Source of the DNA: Sphingobacterium spiritivorum ATCC 33861 | GTDB taxonomy: Bacteria > Bacteroidota > Bacteroidia > Sphingobacteriales > Sphingobacteriaceae | Assembly: GCF_000143765.1 (NCBI RefSeq) | Contig: NZ_GL379771.1 | Location: 558,001-622,000 of the forward strand | Direction: 5' to 3' | Length of the DNA stretch: 64,000 nt | Part shown: positions 9,301 to 17,370 of the stretch, piece after piece | How positions within the stretch are numbered: the first letter of the stretch is position 1 | How the letters are laid out: each line of letters opens with the position of its first letter | Program-made: the position numbers and the translations under genes | The notes under the pieces: model-generated | Databases searched by the model: none | The model's input: only the letters and a program-made list of their open reading frames with translations | Told to the model about the DNA's origin: nothing

Positions 9301-10326
9301 AAGTGCAGATCTCCCGGAGCCGGACAGATATTTCTTAAAATTGTCAAATTGATTGATATATTGATTTAAGCCTCCAAAGAAAGTACCTGTCCACATACTT
9401 CCTTCTTTGTCTCTGTAAAAGTCCACAATAACATTATCTGATATCGTAAACGGGTTAAGAAGATCTTTTTTTATATGGTGAATGCTTCCTGTCTCCAAAT
9501 CACAGGTATAAATTCCGGTCTCTGTTCCGAGCCAGAATACGGATGCAGACTGATGGATGATACTATTGATCTGAATTACTTTTTTAGGGAATACCTGCGC
9601 AAACAAATCAACCGGTTTCCCTTTTTTCAAATCAAATAAATAAGCTGTATTTGTCGTCCCGATAATCAGACGAGAATCATTGATACCATATACTGTTTTA
9701 ATATTGGAACGAATATTTTCGTGTATGGATTGAAGATTGATTTCTATGAATTTATTAAGACTTGAGCTGTAGCGCTTTACAGCATGTTTGCTATTGACAA
9801 TCCAGAGCCCGGCATCCGGGTTACATGTAGCTGCGATAATTTCACCTTTGTCATGTTCAACCGGTGCTATCGCGGCATTATCCGGATTGTACCTGTAAAG
9901 TTTGTTATTGGATGTAAGCCAGATAAAACCATCGGATTCTTTTATGAGTCTGACCTCACCTAAAGGTATTTTATTGAAAAGTCTGAAATTTTCCTTTACA
10001 GGATTGTAAAGATAGACGCCTTGCGTTGTTCCTACCCACATCAGCCCTTTTTTGTCGGTCAGTAAGCTCAGAACAGAAGAACTGCCTATACTCAATGAAT
10101 CAGATACATCGTGTCTGAATATTTTAAACCGGTTACCATCGAACCTGTTCAGACCATTTCTGCTGCCAAACCATAAGAAGCCTTGCTGATCTTGTGTAAT
10201 ACAGGTTATGGTATTGTTAGAAAGACCATCATTTGTCTGATAGTTTTTAAAATAGGTGGGTTGTGCCTGTACAACACTCATTACAAGCAACATATAGACC
10301 ACACAATTAAAAATAAGTCTTTCCAA
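6343..10326 (-). CDS. Hybrid two-component system sensor/regulator (HTCS)
   Basis: This 1327-residue protein combines a complete two-component system. After a signal peptide come two seven-bladed propellers of Reg_prop repeats (about 25-690, repeated WFGSRNGLNRFDG-like units), a Y_Y_Y domain (about 700-765), one membrane helix (about 772-795), a HisKA domain with His825 in HEIRTPL, an ATPase, a receiver with Asp1121 in LTDIMMP, and a C-terminal AraC-type helix-turn-helix (about 1220-1320). Such proteins sense a sugar breakdown product in the periplasm and activate a neighbouring SusC/SusD operon, here the pair at 10769-15369, transcribed away from it. The start is TTG: an in-frame stop lies 12 bases upstream, and the first ATG (residue 12) would cut the signal peptide in two. 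Confidence 0.93.
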   Translation of the reverse strand: MERLIFNCVVYMLLVMSVVQAQPTYFKNYQTNDGLSNNTITCITQDQQGFLWFGSRNGLNRFDGNRFKIFRHDVSDSLSIGSSSVLSLLTDKKGLMWVGTTQGVYLYNPVKENFRLFNKIPLGEVRLIKESDGFIWLTSNNKLYRYNPDNAAIAPVEHDKGEIIAATCNPDAGLWIVNSKHAVKRYSSSLNKFIEINLQSIHENIRSNIKTVYGINDSRLIIGTTNTAYLFDLKKGKPVDLFAQVFPKKVIQINSIIHQSASVFWLGTETGIYTCDLETGSIHHIKKDLLNPFTISDNVIVDFYRDKEGSMWTGTFFGGLNQYINQFDNFKKYLSGSGRSALSGNIVHEIIKDKYGNFWIGTEDGGLNKIDSKSGLIQHFIADGKPGSITLNNIHGLAIIEDELWVGSTSHGLDILDVKTGKLRRHYNEIGEGALQSKFVVCLYRTRDNTMLLGTDRALYAYDKNRNGFKLLPVKPAWIQGIHEDADGLLWINTYGSGVLIYNRRSGAVKQLYSEPGKPNTLINNYVNGLLEDSKKNIWLCTEGGLSKYNRNGHFTNYSSEAGLSSNQVFKALEDDNNTIWISTGKGLVRLEDHNSKSVIYTARDGLPTEQFNYNSAFKDTDGTLYFGTIKGMVSFNPARSIKNHFVPPILISNIQINNADVPVRADGFLRQSISMSGEIRLTYDHSNLNFNIAALSYVSPESNAYRYIMEGYDKGWTEMTGNQKIYYNKLPPGSYTFKFTGANNNGVWNDEVKELRIVVSPPWWFSVWAYLLYILTLGTIIWLVLRYYFLWIKANNTRKMDVYERRKEQEIYNLKLEFFTNLAHEIRTPLTLIRMPLEKIIRTQKNVDKETVRDLNLIEKNTLRLIRLTNQLLDFRKAENNNMSLTFTKTDINALLSEVFKDLNYLAKDKSLQYDLSLPRISLTAYVDEEAFRKILTNLIHNAIKYADNEVEVKLLPFNSDDIMFNIEFRNDGKIIPPDKKEKIFEPFYRINDTEKDTGTGIGLPLSRSLVELHKGVLSLVYTEEDRNLFLLSCPILQDQSLDIEALDDEVTEQEYSTSDDQDSYEDTDKPVILLVEDNKEILAYLNKELKVSYTILRATNGAEALDILDSNNVQLVLTDIMMPVMDGLALCKRIKSDILYSHIPVIFLTAKNALDAKIEGIKTGADAYIEKPFSMEYLLVQIRNTLKNRMIIRAYFTNSPTSKLTEINVSARDKDFISQLNTVIYDNISDIDLNVEELAKLMNMSRPTLYRKIKGLSDLTPNELINISRLKRAAELLLQKEYNISQIAAMVGYSIQSNFSRDFHKHYGMTPSIYIATNGSEDSGS

Positions 10327-10768
10327 ATTTAGATTCGTTTAAGCTAAAATAACCAATAAAAGGACAAAAAATAATTTTGCTGATACGATATGATATAAAA
10401 TTGAGACGCTGTGATTGAACTTACAACATTGCTTTGCTGATATTTATGTAAATATAATAACCAAATATAAACGTATGCTTTGCCGTAAAATTTTACCGGA
10501 AGATATCTGGGCATTTGTTTTTCAATCCGTTAGGTGCTGACAGAAGACTGTAGCAATAGTTTAAGGATAACCATAATTCGAATGCACATTTGATGTGTTG
10601 ATTATTGAAAGTATTGTTCAATAACCGATCAGAACATCTGCTGAGTAGTATTTAATCAATTATAAAAAAGTAAAGATGAACTATATATTTCCCTGATTCA
10701 ATCTGGGAGGATATGTCATCTGGTTGCTTAAGGATAAGTATTCAATTAAACCATCAATCAAAAAATGT
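10327..10768. promoter_or_regulatory. 442-bp divergent control region between HTCS and susC
   Basis: No credible gene fits here. The stretch is AT-rich and must contain the promoters of both divergent units. Two exact TAnnTTTG matches occur: one for the HTCS gene (complement of 10462-10469) and one on the plus strand (TAATTTTG at 10372-10379), which is about 390 bases from susC. No convincing promoter was found close to susC, as expected for a gene that needs an activator. The HTCS binding site should lie here, but I could not identify a clear repeat. Confidence 0.55.
10462..10469 (-). promoter_or_regulatory. Candidate minus-7 element of the HTCS gene
   Basis: Read on the minus strand this is TATATTTG, an exact TAnnTTTG match, with a T-run about 17 bases upstream. 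It would give a leader of about 130 bases before the TTG start of the HTCS gene. The long leader lowers confidence. Confidence 0.3.
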
Positions 10769-13753
10769 ATGAAAAAAAAACTACTTGTACAATTCATGAT
10801 GACGATGTCATTACTGTTCGTATCATTTATCGTTGTTGCTCAGACAAGAGTCCTGACGGGAAAGGTTGTAGATGAAAATGCAAGTCCGCTTGCTGGTGCT
10901 ACGATTAAAGTTAAAGGGAGCACGGTAGCTACAAGTTCAAACGCGGGCGGGGACTTCTCCATAGAAATTCCCACTGACGCAAAGGCTCTGGAAGTATCTT
11001 TTATCGGATATCTTACTAAAGATGTGCCGATCAGTGGCAACGATATAACAATAGCACTGGAACCAAATGCGGATCACGGACTCGATGAAGTAGTGGTCAT
11101 CGGTTATGGAACCGCCCGAAAAAAAGATCTGACTGGTGCTATGGTAACAATTGGGGCAAAAGACTTTAACAAGGGGCTGATGACCAGCCCTGATCAATTG
11201 ATACAGGGAAAAACTCCGGGCGTAATGGTGATCAATAACACCGGGCAACCGGGAGGTTCCACTACGGTACGTATCCGTGGAAATTCATCTATCCGGGCGA
11301 GCAATAATCCGTTATTTGTATTAGATGGTGTCCCTATGTCCGGAAATTCTCCTTTGCCGGAAGGACGCGGAGGTTTTTCATCAGACCGGGGTAATCCCCT
11401 CACCTATCTTAATCCGGGTGATATAGCAAGTATGGACATTCTTAAAGATGCCTCAGCGACTGCTATCTATGGGTCAAGAGGTGCCAATGGGGTTGTCATT
11501 ATTACTACAAAAAAAGGAAAAACAGGATCACCGGAAGTCTCTGTCGGTGCTTCAACAGGTATCTCGAGCATGCGTGAATATCCGGATGTATTGACTGCCG
11601 CAAGATTCCGCGAAGCTTTAAACTATTACACGCCTTCAGAAGCTGCAAATGCGGATTTCGGAGCAGAAGAGGATGCTTTTAAGGCAATTACACGTAATGC
11701 TGTAACACAAAACTATTATGCAGATGTTTCCGGGGGTACTGAGCATGGCAAATACCGTCTTTCCGGTGGCTATTTAAACCAGAATGGTATCATAAAAGGA
11801 TCACAGTTAAAGAAGTATACCGCCAACTTTACCGGTAATTTCAGATTCCTGGAAAGCAAAAAACTGGGACTCGATTTTTCTGTTTTCCTTACCCAAATGG
11901 ATAATAAGTATGCACCCATCAATGCCATGGTGGGTTCGGAAGGCAACGTAATATCACAAGCGCTGCAATGGAACCCCACGCGGCCGATCAGGGATGATCA
12001 GGGAAATCTGACCTTTGTAAGTACAACAACCCGCAATCCTCTGACAAGTATTGAAGCATTTAAAGATGTGGCAGTAACCAACACTATGGTTGTTAATATT
12101 GCTCCGTATTACAAAATTACGGATGATCTGGAGTACCGGTTCATCTATAGTGCTATGCGACAAACCGGTAACCGCCAGGGAATGTACAGAGCCGGCCTCA
12201 TTGACCCTTCTGCTGTAAATAATGAACAGGCATTTATTTCAAATAACGGTGAGACCAATCTCCAGATGACTCATATGCTTTCTTACAACAAGCAGATTAA
12301 CTCCGACTGGAATGTGAATGCCGTGGTTGGTTATGAATACCTGGATTATAATTTTAACAATAACATATCTTTCGGTGGAGGATTCCGCTATTTGGGTCTT
12401 GATTATTTTGACTATATGCAGTATTCTCCTGTTGCTACACGAGAGATATCATCTTATAGAAGCCCTACTAATCAACTGCAATCCCTGTTTGCACGTGGTG
12501 GTGTCAATTATCTGAATCGTTATCTGTTTACCGCTACAGTAAGAAGAGACGGTTCGACCAAATTCGGAGAAAATAACAAATATGCAATGTTCCCTTCTCT
12601 GGCACTTGCCTGGAATATTGCGGAGGAAGAATTTCTCAAATCCAATGGAAATCTCAATCAGCTGAAACTAAGACTGGGATGGGGTAAAACGGGAAATCAG
12701 GAGTTTCCTTCCGGAGCTTCATTAAACAGACTTATTTTTGGTAATCAAAGCATCAGTCAGGCCAATTATGGTAATGATGACTTAAAATGGGAGACATCCA
12801 CTACTTTCAATGCGGGTATAGATTTTGGATTTTTGGGTAATCGTATTTACGGGTCAATTGATTATTTCAATAAAAAGACTACAGATGCATTATTTGAGCA
12901 GACACTGGCTCAACCTGCGCCTGCAGGCCGTATATGGGTAAATCTGGACGGTGAAATCGTAAATAAGGGAGTCGAAATTTCATTAACAGGAACTATTGTT
13001 AAGAGTAAGGACTGGACCTGGGATCTTACCGGAAACGCTACTTTCCTGAAAAACAGCGTAAGCGGATTGGTCGGTTATTATGAAACCGGAGCACTCAGAG
13101 GACAAGGATTTTCAGGAGTATTGGGACAAAGAATGGTTAACGGACAGCCTCTGAATGTCTGGTATCTGGCAGACTATCAGGGAATAGATCCGCAAACAGG
13201 TATGAGCATGTATCGCGGACTTGATGGAAGTATCAGCAGTGCAAATGATCCGGCTATTAACAAGTTTTATACAAATAGTCCTAATCCTACTACTTTATTG
13301 GGTATTTCGACCAATGTATCTTACAAGAAAGTTTCCCTGGCGGCCAATCTGAATGGAGCGATGGGACACTATCTGTTCAACAATACAGCTGCGACAACAT
13401 TAGGACTAAGTAACTTGTCTTCCAGAAATATCGGGTCGGCATTTTTCGATACTTCAGTTAAAGAATCTACATCCAATTCGTCAGCACCTTCAACAAGATT
13501 TCTGGAAAAAGGCGATTACCTGAAATTGGCCAATCTGACGTTGAGCTATCGTGTGGGTGATATTGGAAAGACATTAAAAAATCTGAATGTTTCTTTAACT
13601 GGACAGAACCTCTTTATTATAACGAAGTATACAGGTTTCGATCCTGAAGTGAATACAGACGGTGCTAACAATGGTATTCCATCTCTTGGGATTGAGTATC
13701 TGCCTTATCCGCCGGCGAGAAATATTCTTTTTGGAGTCAATTTCTCACTTTAG
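10769..13753 (+). CDS. SusC-like TonB-dependent outer-membrane transporter
   Basis: The 994-residue product is a beta-barrel importer that works with the SusD lipoprotein encoded next to it, using TonB energy. It has a signal peptide (to about residue 25, FIVVAQ), a CarboxypepD_reg domain (about 30-105), a plug domain (about 110-235, with GYGTARKKDLTGA and NNPLFVLDGVPMSG), then the barrel ending in GVNFSL. The ATG at 10769 is chosen over an in-frame TTG at 10724, because the signal peptide begins there. SusD follows after 44 bases, then a terminator. Control is probably by the divergent HTCS. The substrate cannot be read from the sequence; no glycosidase is adjacent. Confidence 0.95.
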   Translation: MKKKLLVQFMMTMSLLFVSFIVVAQTRVLTGKVVDENASPLAGATIKVKGSTVATSSNAGGDFSIEIPTDAKALEVSFIGYLTKDVPISGNDITIALEPNADHGLDEVVVIGYGTARKKDLTGAMVTIGAKDFNKGLMTSPDQLIQGKTPGVMVINNTGQPGGSTTVRIRGNSSIRASNNPLFVLDGVPMSGNSPLPEGRGGFSSDRGNPLTYLNPGDIASMDILKDASATAIYGSRGANGVVIITTKKGKTGSPEVSVGASTGISSMREYPDVLTAARFREALNYYTPSEAANADFGAEEDAFKAITRNAVTQNYYADVSGGTEHGKYRLSGGYLNQNGIIKGSQLKKYTANFTGNFRFLESKKLGLDFSVFLTQMDNKYAPINAMVGSEGNVISQALQWNPTRPIRDDQGNLTFVSTTTRNPLTSIEAFKDVAVTNTMVVNIAPYYKITDDLEYRFIYSAMRQTGNRQGMYRAGLIDPSAVNNEQAFISNNGETNLQMTHMLSYNKQINSDWNVNAVVGYEYLDYNFNNNISFGGGFRYLGLDYFDYMQYSPVATREISSYRSPTNQLQSLFARGGVNYLNRYLFTATVRRDGSTKFGENNKYAMFPSLALAWNIAEEEFLKSNGNLNQLKLRLGWGKTGNQEFPSGASLNRLIFGNQSISQANYGNDDLKWETSTTFNAGIDFGFLGNRIYGSIDYFNKKTTDALFEQTLAQPAPAGRIWVNLDGEIVNKGVEISLTGTIVKSKDWTWDLTGNATFLKNSVSGLVGYYETGALRGQGFSGVLGQRMVNGQPLNVWYLADYQGIDPQTGMSMYRGLDGSISSANDPAINKFYTNSPNPTTLLGISTNVSYKKVSLAANLNGAMGHYLFNNTAATTLGLSNLSSRNIGSAFFDTSVKESTSNSSAPSTRFLEKGDYLKLANLTLSYRVGDIGKTLKNLNVSLTGQNLFIITKYTGFDPEVNTDGANNGIPSLGIEYLPYPPARNILFGVNFSL

Positions 13754-13797
13754 ACATGTATCACCTCATAATTGATAATCATTAAAAACACAAACAG

Positions 13798-15369
13798 ATG
13801 AAATTAAGATCTTTAATATATATAACAATCGCGGGTTCAGTGGTGGCAGGTACATTTTCCTGTACAAAGCTCAATGAGGAATTTAAGGGAGAACTGGAAG
13901 AAGGAACGTCTAATGTAGAACCCGGCGCTTTATTGGTAACTGCTTACAATTCGTTGAATACCCCCTATCAGCAGGAACAACGCTGGGTGATGCAGGAAGT
14001 ATCTACAGATGCAGCTATGGCTCCTACCCGGGGCGGTGACTGGGATGATAACGGGATGCATCGTGCTATCCATCTGCACACCTGGAATGCAGACAATGGC
14101 TATATGAACAACACCTTTGTCAGCCTTGGCACAACGATTTACAATGCAGGAAATGTATTGCGTTACAAACCCAGTGCACAGCAGGCCGCAGAAGCCCGGT
14201 TTATCCGAGCTCTGGCTATGTTCGATATGCTGGATCTGTATGGTGTAGTCCCTATACGTGAAGGAGCTTCGGTCGAAGATTTCAGAATTCCGCCTGATGT
14301 GTTGCAACCACAGGCGGCCATAGACTATATAGTAAAAGAGCTGAATGAAATAATAAGCAGTCTGCCTGCCAATGGTCCAAGAGAGGCTTATGTGGCGAAT
14401 AAAAATGCCGCTAAAGTCCTCCTGATGAAAATTTACCTGAACAAAGGAACTTTTCTCAACAGACAGGCCCCTTCTTTTGCGGCAGAGGATATGAATCAGG
14501 TCATTAGCCTGGCAAAAGAAATTACAGCATCTGGCGCCTATACTGTATCTGCTGCAGGAAAATATTTTGACAATTTTGCCCCCGACAATGATGTAAAATC
14601 TACTGAGAATATTTATACTCTGTTTAACAAAAACGGCGAAAGAGGAGGTAATGTGGACAGAACATGGAATACGATTGCTCATTACAATATGAATCCCGGA
14701 GGCTGGAATGGTTGGTGTACCTTGTCTGACTATTATGATAAGTTTACAGATTCTGATGAAAGAAGGGGCATTTACTATGATTATCCTGCCGATACGACCT
14801 CTAACAAGAGTAAAGGCTATCATCGCCAGAATGTAGGATTCTTCGCAGGACAACAGTATAACTGGACGACAAACAGGCCACTTATGGCCAGAAACCCGGC
14901 TAATGCGCCACTCGTCTTTACCCGTGAAGTCACCATACGTACTTCCGGAGCAACGCTTGAGACAGCCGGTATCCGTCCTATGAAATATGCATTTGATTAT
15001 GCAGTTACAGGACAACGAAATAACGACTGGGTTGTATTTCGCTATTCGGATGTACTGCTGATGCAGGCAGAGGCCATACTAAGAGGTGGCACTGGAGCGC
15101 CGGGAGATGCGCTTGCTCTTGTAAACAGTATACGGACGAAACGAGGCGTGAGCTCTTTTACAACGATAACTTTAGATACCTTATTGGATGAACGTGCCCG
15201 CGAATTGTATTGGGAGGGCTGGCGCAGACAGGATCTGATCCGCTTTGGAAAATTTCTACTGGCCTGGCAGGAAAAAGCTGCAGATGCAGATCCAAAGACA
15301 TTGGTATATCCTATTCCAAGTCAGCAGATTGCGGTCAACCCTAATCTGAAACAAAATACAGGCTATTAA
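13798..15369 (+). CDS. SusD/RagB-like surface glycan-binding lipoprotein
   Basis: The product has 523 residues, with a lipoprotein signal ending at Cys22 (VVAGTFSC). The body has the SusD/RagB form: helical TPR-like N-terminal part with the segment ARFIRALAMFDMLDLYG, and a C-terminal region with RYSDVLLMQAEAI, a block ending in DERARELYWEGWRRQDLIRFGKF, and the usual terminal NPNLKQNTGY. It sits on the outer membrane as the lid of the SusC barrel and binds the incoming ligand. It forms an operon with the SusC gene upstream and ends at a strong terminator, so the unit has only these two genes. Confidence 0.95.
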   Translation: MKLRSLIYITIAGSVVAGTFSCTKLNEEFKGELEEGTSNVEPGALLVTAYNSLNTPYQQEQRWVMQEVSTDAAMAPTRGGDWDDNGMHRAIHLHTWNADNGYMNNTFVSLGTTIYNAGNVLRYKPSAQQAAEARFIRALAMFDMLDLYGVVPIREGASVEDFRIPPDVLQPQAAIDYIVKELNEIISSLPANGPREAYVANKNAAKVLLMKIYLNKGTFLNRQAPSFAAEDMNQVISLAKEITASGAYTVSAAGKYFDNFAPDNDVKSTENIYTLFNKNGERGGNVDRTWNTIAHYNMNPGGWNGWCTLSDYYDKFTDSDERRGIYYDYPADTTSNKSKGYHRQNVGFFAGQQYNWTTNRPLMARNPANAPLVFTREVTIRTSGATLETAGIRPMKYAFDYAVTGQRNNDWVVFRYSDVLLMQAEAILRGGTGAPGDALALVNSIRTKRGVSSFTTITLDTLLDERARELYWEGWRRQDLIRFGKFLLAWQEKAADADPKTLVYPIPSQQIAVNPNLKQNTGY

Positions 15370-15396
15370 TCAGAATTGGGAATTCTTAAAACAAAC

Positions 15397-15432
15397 GGGA
15401 GACGTGATTGCAAAATTACTTCTCCCTTTTTT
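15397..15432 (+). terminator. Rho-independent terminator of the susCD pair
   Basis: A 13-bp stem (15397-15409 with 15414-15426, one mismatch and one G-T pair) with a GCAA loop is followed by six T. It lies 28 bases after the susD stop. On the other strand the stem is followed by GTTTGTTTT, so it may also end the convergent mtfA-like gene. Confidence 0.85.
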
Positions 15433-15516
15433 AGTTTATATTCTATCAGCTTTACATAATAAATGATCCGGGGATCCTCTCCTTAACAGATTTATCCGAC
15501 TGATTCGGTACTGAAA

Positions 15517-16314
15517 TTATGCGTCTTTCTTCTCGTAAATCTCCGTAAGTAATTCAAAGAGCTCCGGATGATCTTCCTTAAGCAGTTTTGGTTTTTGAAA
15601 GAAATACTCAGAGGTTACAGCCAGAAACTCGGCCTCGTTCGTTGCTGCATACTCGCGAATATCTGATTTATCTCTTTTAATCATGCTGATAGTTTTGTGC
15701 ATCTCCTTCAGCCAGGGATGGATCAGTGATTTTGGAATAAGATATTCCGGAATACCATCAGTTTCCCCGTCGGCTTTATCGATCAGATGTACAAATTCGT
15801 GGATCGCTGTATTCTCACCACTCCCTGAGCGGAATCCATTCCGAAGTGCAGATAGCGATAATATCATCTTTCGCCCCAGGACTCCGTCTCCCACCATCCC
15901 CAGGATATTGCGATCTCCCTCTTCTGTATCAAATTTTTCGCTAAACGTTCCCGGATATATCAGGACTTCATCCAGATTTTCGTACGACCAGTTTTCGAAA
16001 TGAAACAAGGGAATAGTAGCACTTGCTGCCACCAGTATTTTATCTGCATTGACGATCTGTACTCCTTTCTCGGCAGAGATCCTGGTCGTATTCAAAAAAT
16101 AAGAAACACGGTTGCAGAATTTAAGTTGTTCATCCGGATTCAACCCCTTGTAAAACCCGACTTCTTCAAGAAGTACTTGCTGAATTTCGTCCAGACTAAC
16201 AGATTGGTTATCAACAACAATTTTCTTATTGGACACATTCTTCATGACATAGTACACTAGCACTACTCCTATTATAAAGATGATAATTACAACAACGACC
16301 GGATTATACTGCAT
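15517..16314 (-). CDS. mtfA: MtfA-like zinc metallopeptidase (M90 family)
   Basis: This protein of 265 residues belongs to the M90 / glucose-regulated peptidase family. A membrane helix at about 8-26 (VVVIIIFIIGVVLVYYVM) anchors it; E. coli MtfA lacks one. The zinc site is HEFVH at 172-176, followed by LIDKADGETDG, which fits the family pattern HExxHxLD. In E. coli MtfA binds the Mlc repressor and affects sugar uptake; there is no evidence for that partner here. It is a single gene convergent with susD. The ATG opens directly onto the membrane helix. The symbol marks family membership, not proven role. Confidence 0.8.
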   Translation of the reverse strand: MQYNPVVVVIIIFIIGVVLVYYVMKNVSNKKIVVDNQSVSLDEIQQVLLEEVGFYKGLNPDEQLKFCNRVSYFLNTTRISAEKGVQIVNADKILVAASATIPLFHFENWSYENLDEVLIYPGTFSEKFDTEEGDRNILGMVGDGVLGRKMILSLSALRNGFRSGSGENTAIHEFVHLIDKADGETDGIPEYLIPKSLIHPWLKEMHKTISMIKRDKSDIREYAATNEAEFLAVTSEYFFQKPKLLKEDHPELFELLTEIYEKKDA

Positions 16315-16407
16315 GCTGCTAAAATACTTATTTTTCGCATTTAATCTTGTAGAGTAGAATTAATCTTTATAACTTCAATCACTTAATTAATTTGATCCAC
16401 AATACAT

Positions 16408-16962
16408 ATGCAAAAATATCATTATACCGACGGGGTTAACAGTTTCGGGCCTTTTTCTTTGGAAGAACTTAAAACAAAAAATATAACTGCAGACACTTAT
16501 GTGTGGACTCCGGAATTGACCGACTGGAAAAAAGCCGGTGAATTGCCAGAACTGGCGGAACTTTTGAAACAGGAGAGTCAGAGTCTTTCAGCTCCGCCAC
16601 AGCTACCTTCTGCTCCTGCTCAACCGACTTTTCAGCATAATGCAGGAAGTGGTGCTCAATTTACACCGACATCTTCCTTATTTGAACAACCTCCCAAAAC
16701 ATATCTTATTGAATCCATTCTTGTCACTGTATTGTGTTGCTGGCCATTAGGTATACCTGCAATTGTCTATGCAGCAAAAGTAGAGAATAAGTTCTACAGA
16801 GGAGACAAAGCAGGCGCACAGGCCGATTCAGCCAGTGCTAAAAAGTGGATTATGATTTCGCTGATTGGGTGTGTAGTATTCTGGATACTTTATATAGCAA
16901 TATTCGGAGGTTTGGCCTATTTCGGATCCACATTGGATACTAACAGTGACTATTCGTATTAA
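16408..16962 (+). CDS. GYF_2 and CD225/dispanin-domain membrane protein
   Basis: The 184-residue protein has two recognisable parts. Residues 1-50 form a GYF_2 domain (YHYTDGVNSFGPFSLEEL, then TYVWTPELTDWKKAGELPEL). After a Pro/Gln-rich linker, residues 95-175 form a CD225/dispanin-type region with two membrane helices, including CCWPLGIPAIVYAAKVENKF and a terminal helix WIMISLIGCVVFWILYIAIF. This combination is common in Bacteroidota, with an unknown role in the inner membrane. The next gene (DUF2752) starts inside its 3' end with a 17-base overlap, so the two are translationally linked. Confidence 0.85.
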   Translation: MQKYHYTDGVNSFGPFSLEELKTKNITADTYVWTPELTDWKKAGELPELAELLKQESQSLSAPPQLPSAPAQPTFQHNAGSGAQFTPTSSLFEQPPKTYLIESILVTVLCCWPLGIPAIVYAAKVENKFYRGDKAGAQADSASAKKWIMISLIGCVVFWILYIAIFGGLAYFGSTLDTNSDYSY

Positions 16963-17335
16963 CAAATATTTACTGGCTTCCATCCTCTTGTTTCTGGGGG
17001 GCGTATTTATCTATATTTACAGAACATACGACCCTCAGGAATACGCTCTTTTTCCAAAGTGCCCTGTTAAAAGTCTGACGGGCTTTGATTGCCCCGGCTG
17101 CGGAAGCCAACGGGCTATTCATGCGATTTTACATGGCGATTTTAAAGCCGCATTTGCTTTTAACCCCTTCTTTTTCTTTGCTGTTCCCTATTTATTCCTC
17201 AACTTATATTTTATTACCAGGCCATCTCTTACGGCCCGACAGCTCAAATGGCGAAACCGGCTGTATGGTTATCGTGCGATGATCCTCCTTAGTATCAGTA
17301 TTATTGTGTTCACAATTTTGAGGAATATTTTATAA
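16946..17335 (+). CDS. DUF2752 membrane protein
   Basis: This is a small integral membrane protein of 129 residues with about three helices. The DUF2752 signature is clear at about 36-50: CPVKSLTGFDCPGCGSQRA, with the CPGCG motif and the following conserved HAILHGDF and FNPFF. The cysteine pair suggests metal binding or a redox role, but no function is established. The start is a GTG overlapping the GYF_2/CD225 gene by 17 bases; no ATG is available in frame before the first helix. The hybrid kinase gene begins 35 bases after the stop. Confidence 0.85.
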   Translation: MTIRINKYLLASILLFLGGVFIYIYRTYDPQEYALFPKCPVKSLTGFDCPGCGSQRAIHAILHGDFKAAFAFNPFFFFAVPYLFLNLYFITRPSLTARQLKWRNRLYGYRAMILLSISIIVFTILRNIL

Positions 17336-17370
17336 TCAACGACCTCTAAACTCATGCAACCTATTGCAAC

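Noticed and set aside
6343..10292. ATG at 10293 as start of the HTCS
   Set aside because: It would leave a signal peptide lacking its charged start; the TTG at 10326 gives a full one and an in-frame stop lies just upstream.
10724..10768. Upstream TTG start for the first SusC gene
   Set aside because: The added 15 residues are charged and would precede the signal peptide; the ATG at 10769 opens it directly.
13930..15015. Long open frame (361 codons) antisense to the SusD gene, and similar antisense frames at 42902-43543, 53906-54589 and 1758-2321
   Set aside because: They lie wholly inside well-identified genes on the other strand and their translations have no domain, signal or normal composition.
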